Source of the DNA: Frankiales bacterium
GTDB lineage: Bacteria > Actinomycetota > Actinomycetes > JAFAQI01
Assembly (NCBI GenBank): GCA_025980465.1
Contig: JAICXJ010000018.1
Location: forward strand, 1 to 56,276
Direction: 5' to 3'
Length of the DNA stretch: 56,276 bases
This document shows positions 54,931 to 56,276 of this stretch, one piece after another; within the stretch, counting starts at the first letter, position 1, and every line of letters begins with the position of its first letter. A program made the position numbers and the translations under genes. Under the pieces are notes generated by a model, which did not search any database, was not told the DNA's origin, and was given only the letters and a program-made list of their open reading frames with translations.

Positions 54931-56276
54931 GTGAGCGAAGTTGACGAACGACCGGTCGACGGCGATGGTCGCCGTCGGTTGGTGATCGTCGAATCGCCCG
55001 CCAAGGCGCGCACCATCGCCGGCTATCTCGGCAACGGGTATGTCGTCGAGTCCTCGATCGGTCACATCCGCGACCTGCCCGGCGGCGCCAGCGAGATGCC
55101 GCCGGCCCAGAAACACCTGTGGAAGACCTACGGCATCGACGTAGACAACGGCTTCGAGCCGGTGTACGTCGTCAACCCGGACAAGAAGCAGCAGGTTGCC
55201 AAGCTCAAGGCCGCGCTGAAGAACGTCGACGAGCTCTTGCTCGCCACTGATGAGGACCGTGAGGGCGAGGCGATCGCCTGGCACCTGCTCGAGGTGCTGA
55301 AGCCACGGGTGCCGGTGCACCGGATGGTCTTCCATGAGATCACCCCGTCGGCGATCCGAGATGCTGTTGCCCACCCGCGTGACATCGACCGCGCGCTCGT
55401 CGACGCCCAGGAGACCCGGCGGATCGTCGACCGGCTGTATGGGTACGGCGTCTCGCCGGTGCTGTGGAAGAAGGTCATGCCGCGGTTGTCGGCGGGCCGG
55501 GTGCAGTCCGTGGCCACCCGCCTCCTCGTCGAGCGCGAACGGGCCCGGATCCGGTTCCGGTCGGCCGAGTACTGGGATCTCGAGGGCAGCTTCGACACCG
55601 GCCGAGAGCCGGCGACTCCTGGCGACCCGACGTCCTTCGAGGCCGCACTGGTCGCGGTCGATGGCGTACGGGTCGCCACCGGCCGGGACTTCGATGACAA
55701 CGGCGAGCTCAGTCGCGAGGTCGTGCATCTGGACGAGGCAGATGCGACCTCGCTCGCCGCCCGCCTCACCGACTCCACCTTCACCGTCCGGGCGGTCGAG
55801 GAGCGGCCCTACCGGCGGTCGCCGTACCCGCCGTTCATGACCTCGACTCTGCAGCAGGAAGGCAGCCGCAAGTTGCGGCTCACCGCGCGTCTGGTCATGT
55901 CGCTCGCCCAGCGGTTGTACGAGAACGGCTACATCACTTATATGCGGACCGACTCGACGACGCTGTCGGACACGGCCCTGAACGCGGCCCGGACCCAGGC
56001 CCGTGAGCTGTACGGCGCGGACTACGTCCCGGATGCGCCGCGGCGCTACGAGCGGAAAGTCAAGAATGCCCAGGAAGCGCACGAGGCGATCCGGCCGGCC
56101 GGAGACAGCTTCCGCACTCCCGCTGAAGTCAGGGCCGAACTCGGCACCGACGAGTACCGGCTCTACGAGCTGATCTGGCAGCGGACCGTCGCGTCGCAGA
56201 TGGCCGATGCGGTCGGCCGTTCCGTGACGGTCAGGGTCGGGGGAGTCGCCGCGCCGGCGCAATCAAATGGGGCCGC
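54931..56276 (+). CDS. topA: DNA topoisomerase I (5' part, runs off the right edge)
   Basis: The first 448 residues of a type IA topoisomerase. The Toprim domain has RLVIVESPAKARTIAGYLG and LLLATDEDREGEAIAWHLLE. Then comes the gate domain with LSAGRVQSVATRLLVERE, and the active-site region GYITYMRTDS with Tyr337 as the DNA-linking tyrosine. GTG 54931 is 19 bp after the previous stop. The rest of the protein, including the usual basic C-terminus, lies outside the window. Confidence 0.96.
   Translation, partial: MSEVDERPVDGDGRRRLVIVESPAKARTIAGYLGNGYVVESSIGHIRDLPGGASEMPPAQKHLWKTYGIDVDNGFEPVYVVNPDKKQQVAKLKAALKNVDELLLATDEDREGEAIAWHLLEVLKPRVPVHRMVFHEITPSAIRDAVAHPRDIDRALVDAQETRRIVDRLYGYGVSPVLWKKVMPRLSAGRVQSVATRLLVERERARIRFRSAEYWDLEGSFDTGREPATPGDPTSFEAALVAVDGVRVATGRDFDDNGELSREVVHLDEADATSLAARLTDSTFTVRAVEERPYRRSPYPPFMTSTLQQEGSRKLRLTARLVMSLAQRLYENGYITYMRTDSTTLSDTALNAARTQARELYGADYVPDAPRRYERKVKNAQEAHEAIRPAGDSFRTPAEVRAELGTDEYRLYELIWQRTVASQMADAVGRSVTVRVGGVAAPAQSNGA

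Overview
This is a chromosomal window from a high-GC Gram-positive bacterium of the class Actinomycetes. The evidence is two WhiB-type iron-sulfur regulators, a paired Get3/ArsA-like ATPase operon, a BldG-type anti-anti-sigma factor, an RsiG-like anti-sigma factor, a class E sortase, a Flp/Tad-type secretion cluster with actinobacterial minor components, and many GTG starts. From memory, the gene order follows the Mycobacterium tuberculosis stretch from topA (Rv3646c) through tad/ssd, ephE, marP, nth, crp, ponA2/whiB4 and ask/asd to recR/dnaZX. The helicase-bldG-anti-sigma-hppA-topA end matches Streptomyces. I cannot name the genus. I see no insertion sequence, CRISPR array, prophage or rRNA operon.

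Layout. 1-5.1 kb: a tandem pair of glycine-rich secreted proteins (one copy broken by an amber codon), a secreted lipoprotein, an esterase, a membrane protein and a CPBP protease. 5.1-9.7 kb: an Rpf-like muralytic enzyme behind a probable c-di-AMP (ydaO) riboswitch, tRNA-Ser, SRP RNA, then dnaX-ybaB-recR. 9.7-12.1 kb: aspartate kinase and aspartate-semialdehyde dehydrogenase. 12.0-17.6 kb: a compact minus-strand set of four genes (S1P-lyase-like PLP enzyme, a second fold-type-I PLP enzyme, an asparagine-synthetase-like ATP enzyme, a saccharopine-dehydrogenase-like oxidoreductase). I cannot assign it to a known pathway, and it is the best candidate here for an undescribed system. 17.8-20.6 kb: a large secreted Ig/TIG-repeat protein, then tRNA-Pro.

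20.8-38.7 kb: a cell-envelope and stress block: metallophosphoesterase, YqeY, PBP1, WhiB4-like, two Get3-like ATPases, WhiB, DUF4177, RidA, Nudix, metallo-hydrolase, a 1173-residue adenylate cyclase/AAA/TPR protein that converges on Crp, a small membrane protein, RsiG, Nth, TlpA, CoA Nudix and MarP. 38.7-48.5 kb: DUF309, epoxide hydrolase-like, holin-like and HAD genes, then the ssd-tad cluster and a sortase E gene coupled to a surface protein. 48.5-56.3 kb: a DUF1998-type helicase, bldG, an RsbW-like protein, hppA, a conserved unknown and the 5' part of topA, which runs off the right edge.

Two themes cut across the window. First, three second messengers meet here: c-di-AMP (riboswitch on rpf), c-di-GMP (RsiG) and cAMP (cyclase next to Crp). 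Second, twelve genes have a TANNNT hexamer exactly 6 nt (once 7 nt) before the start codon, the signature of leaderless mRNAs. I used that geometry to choose several starts.
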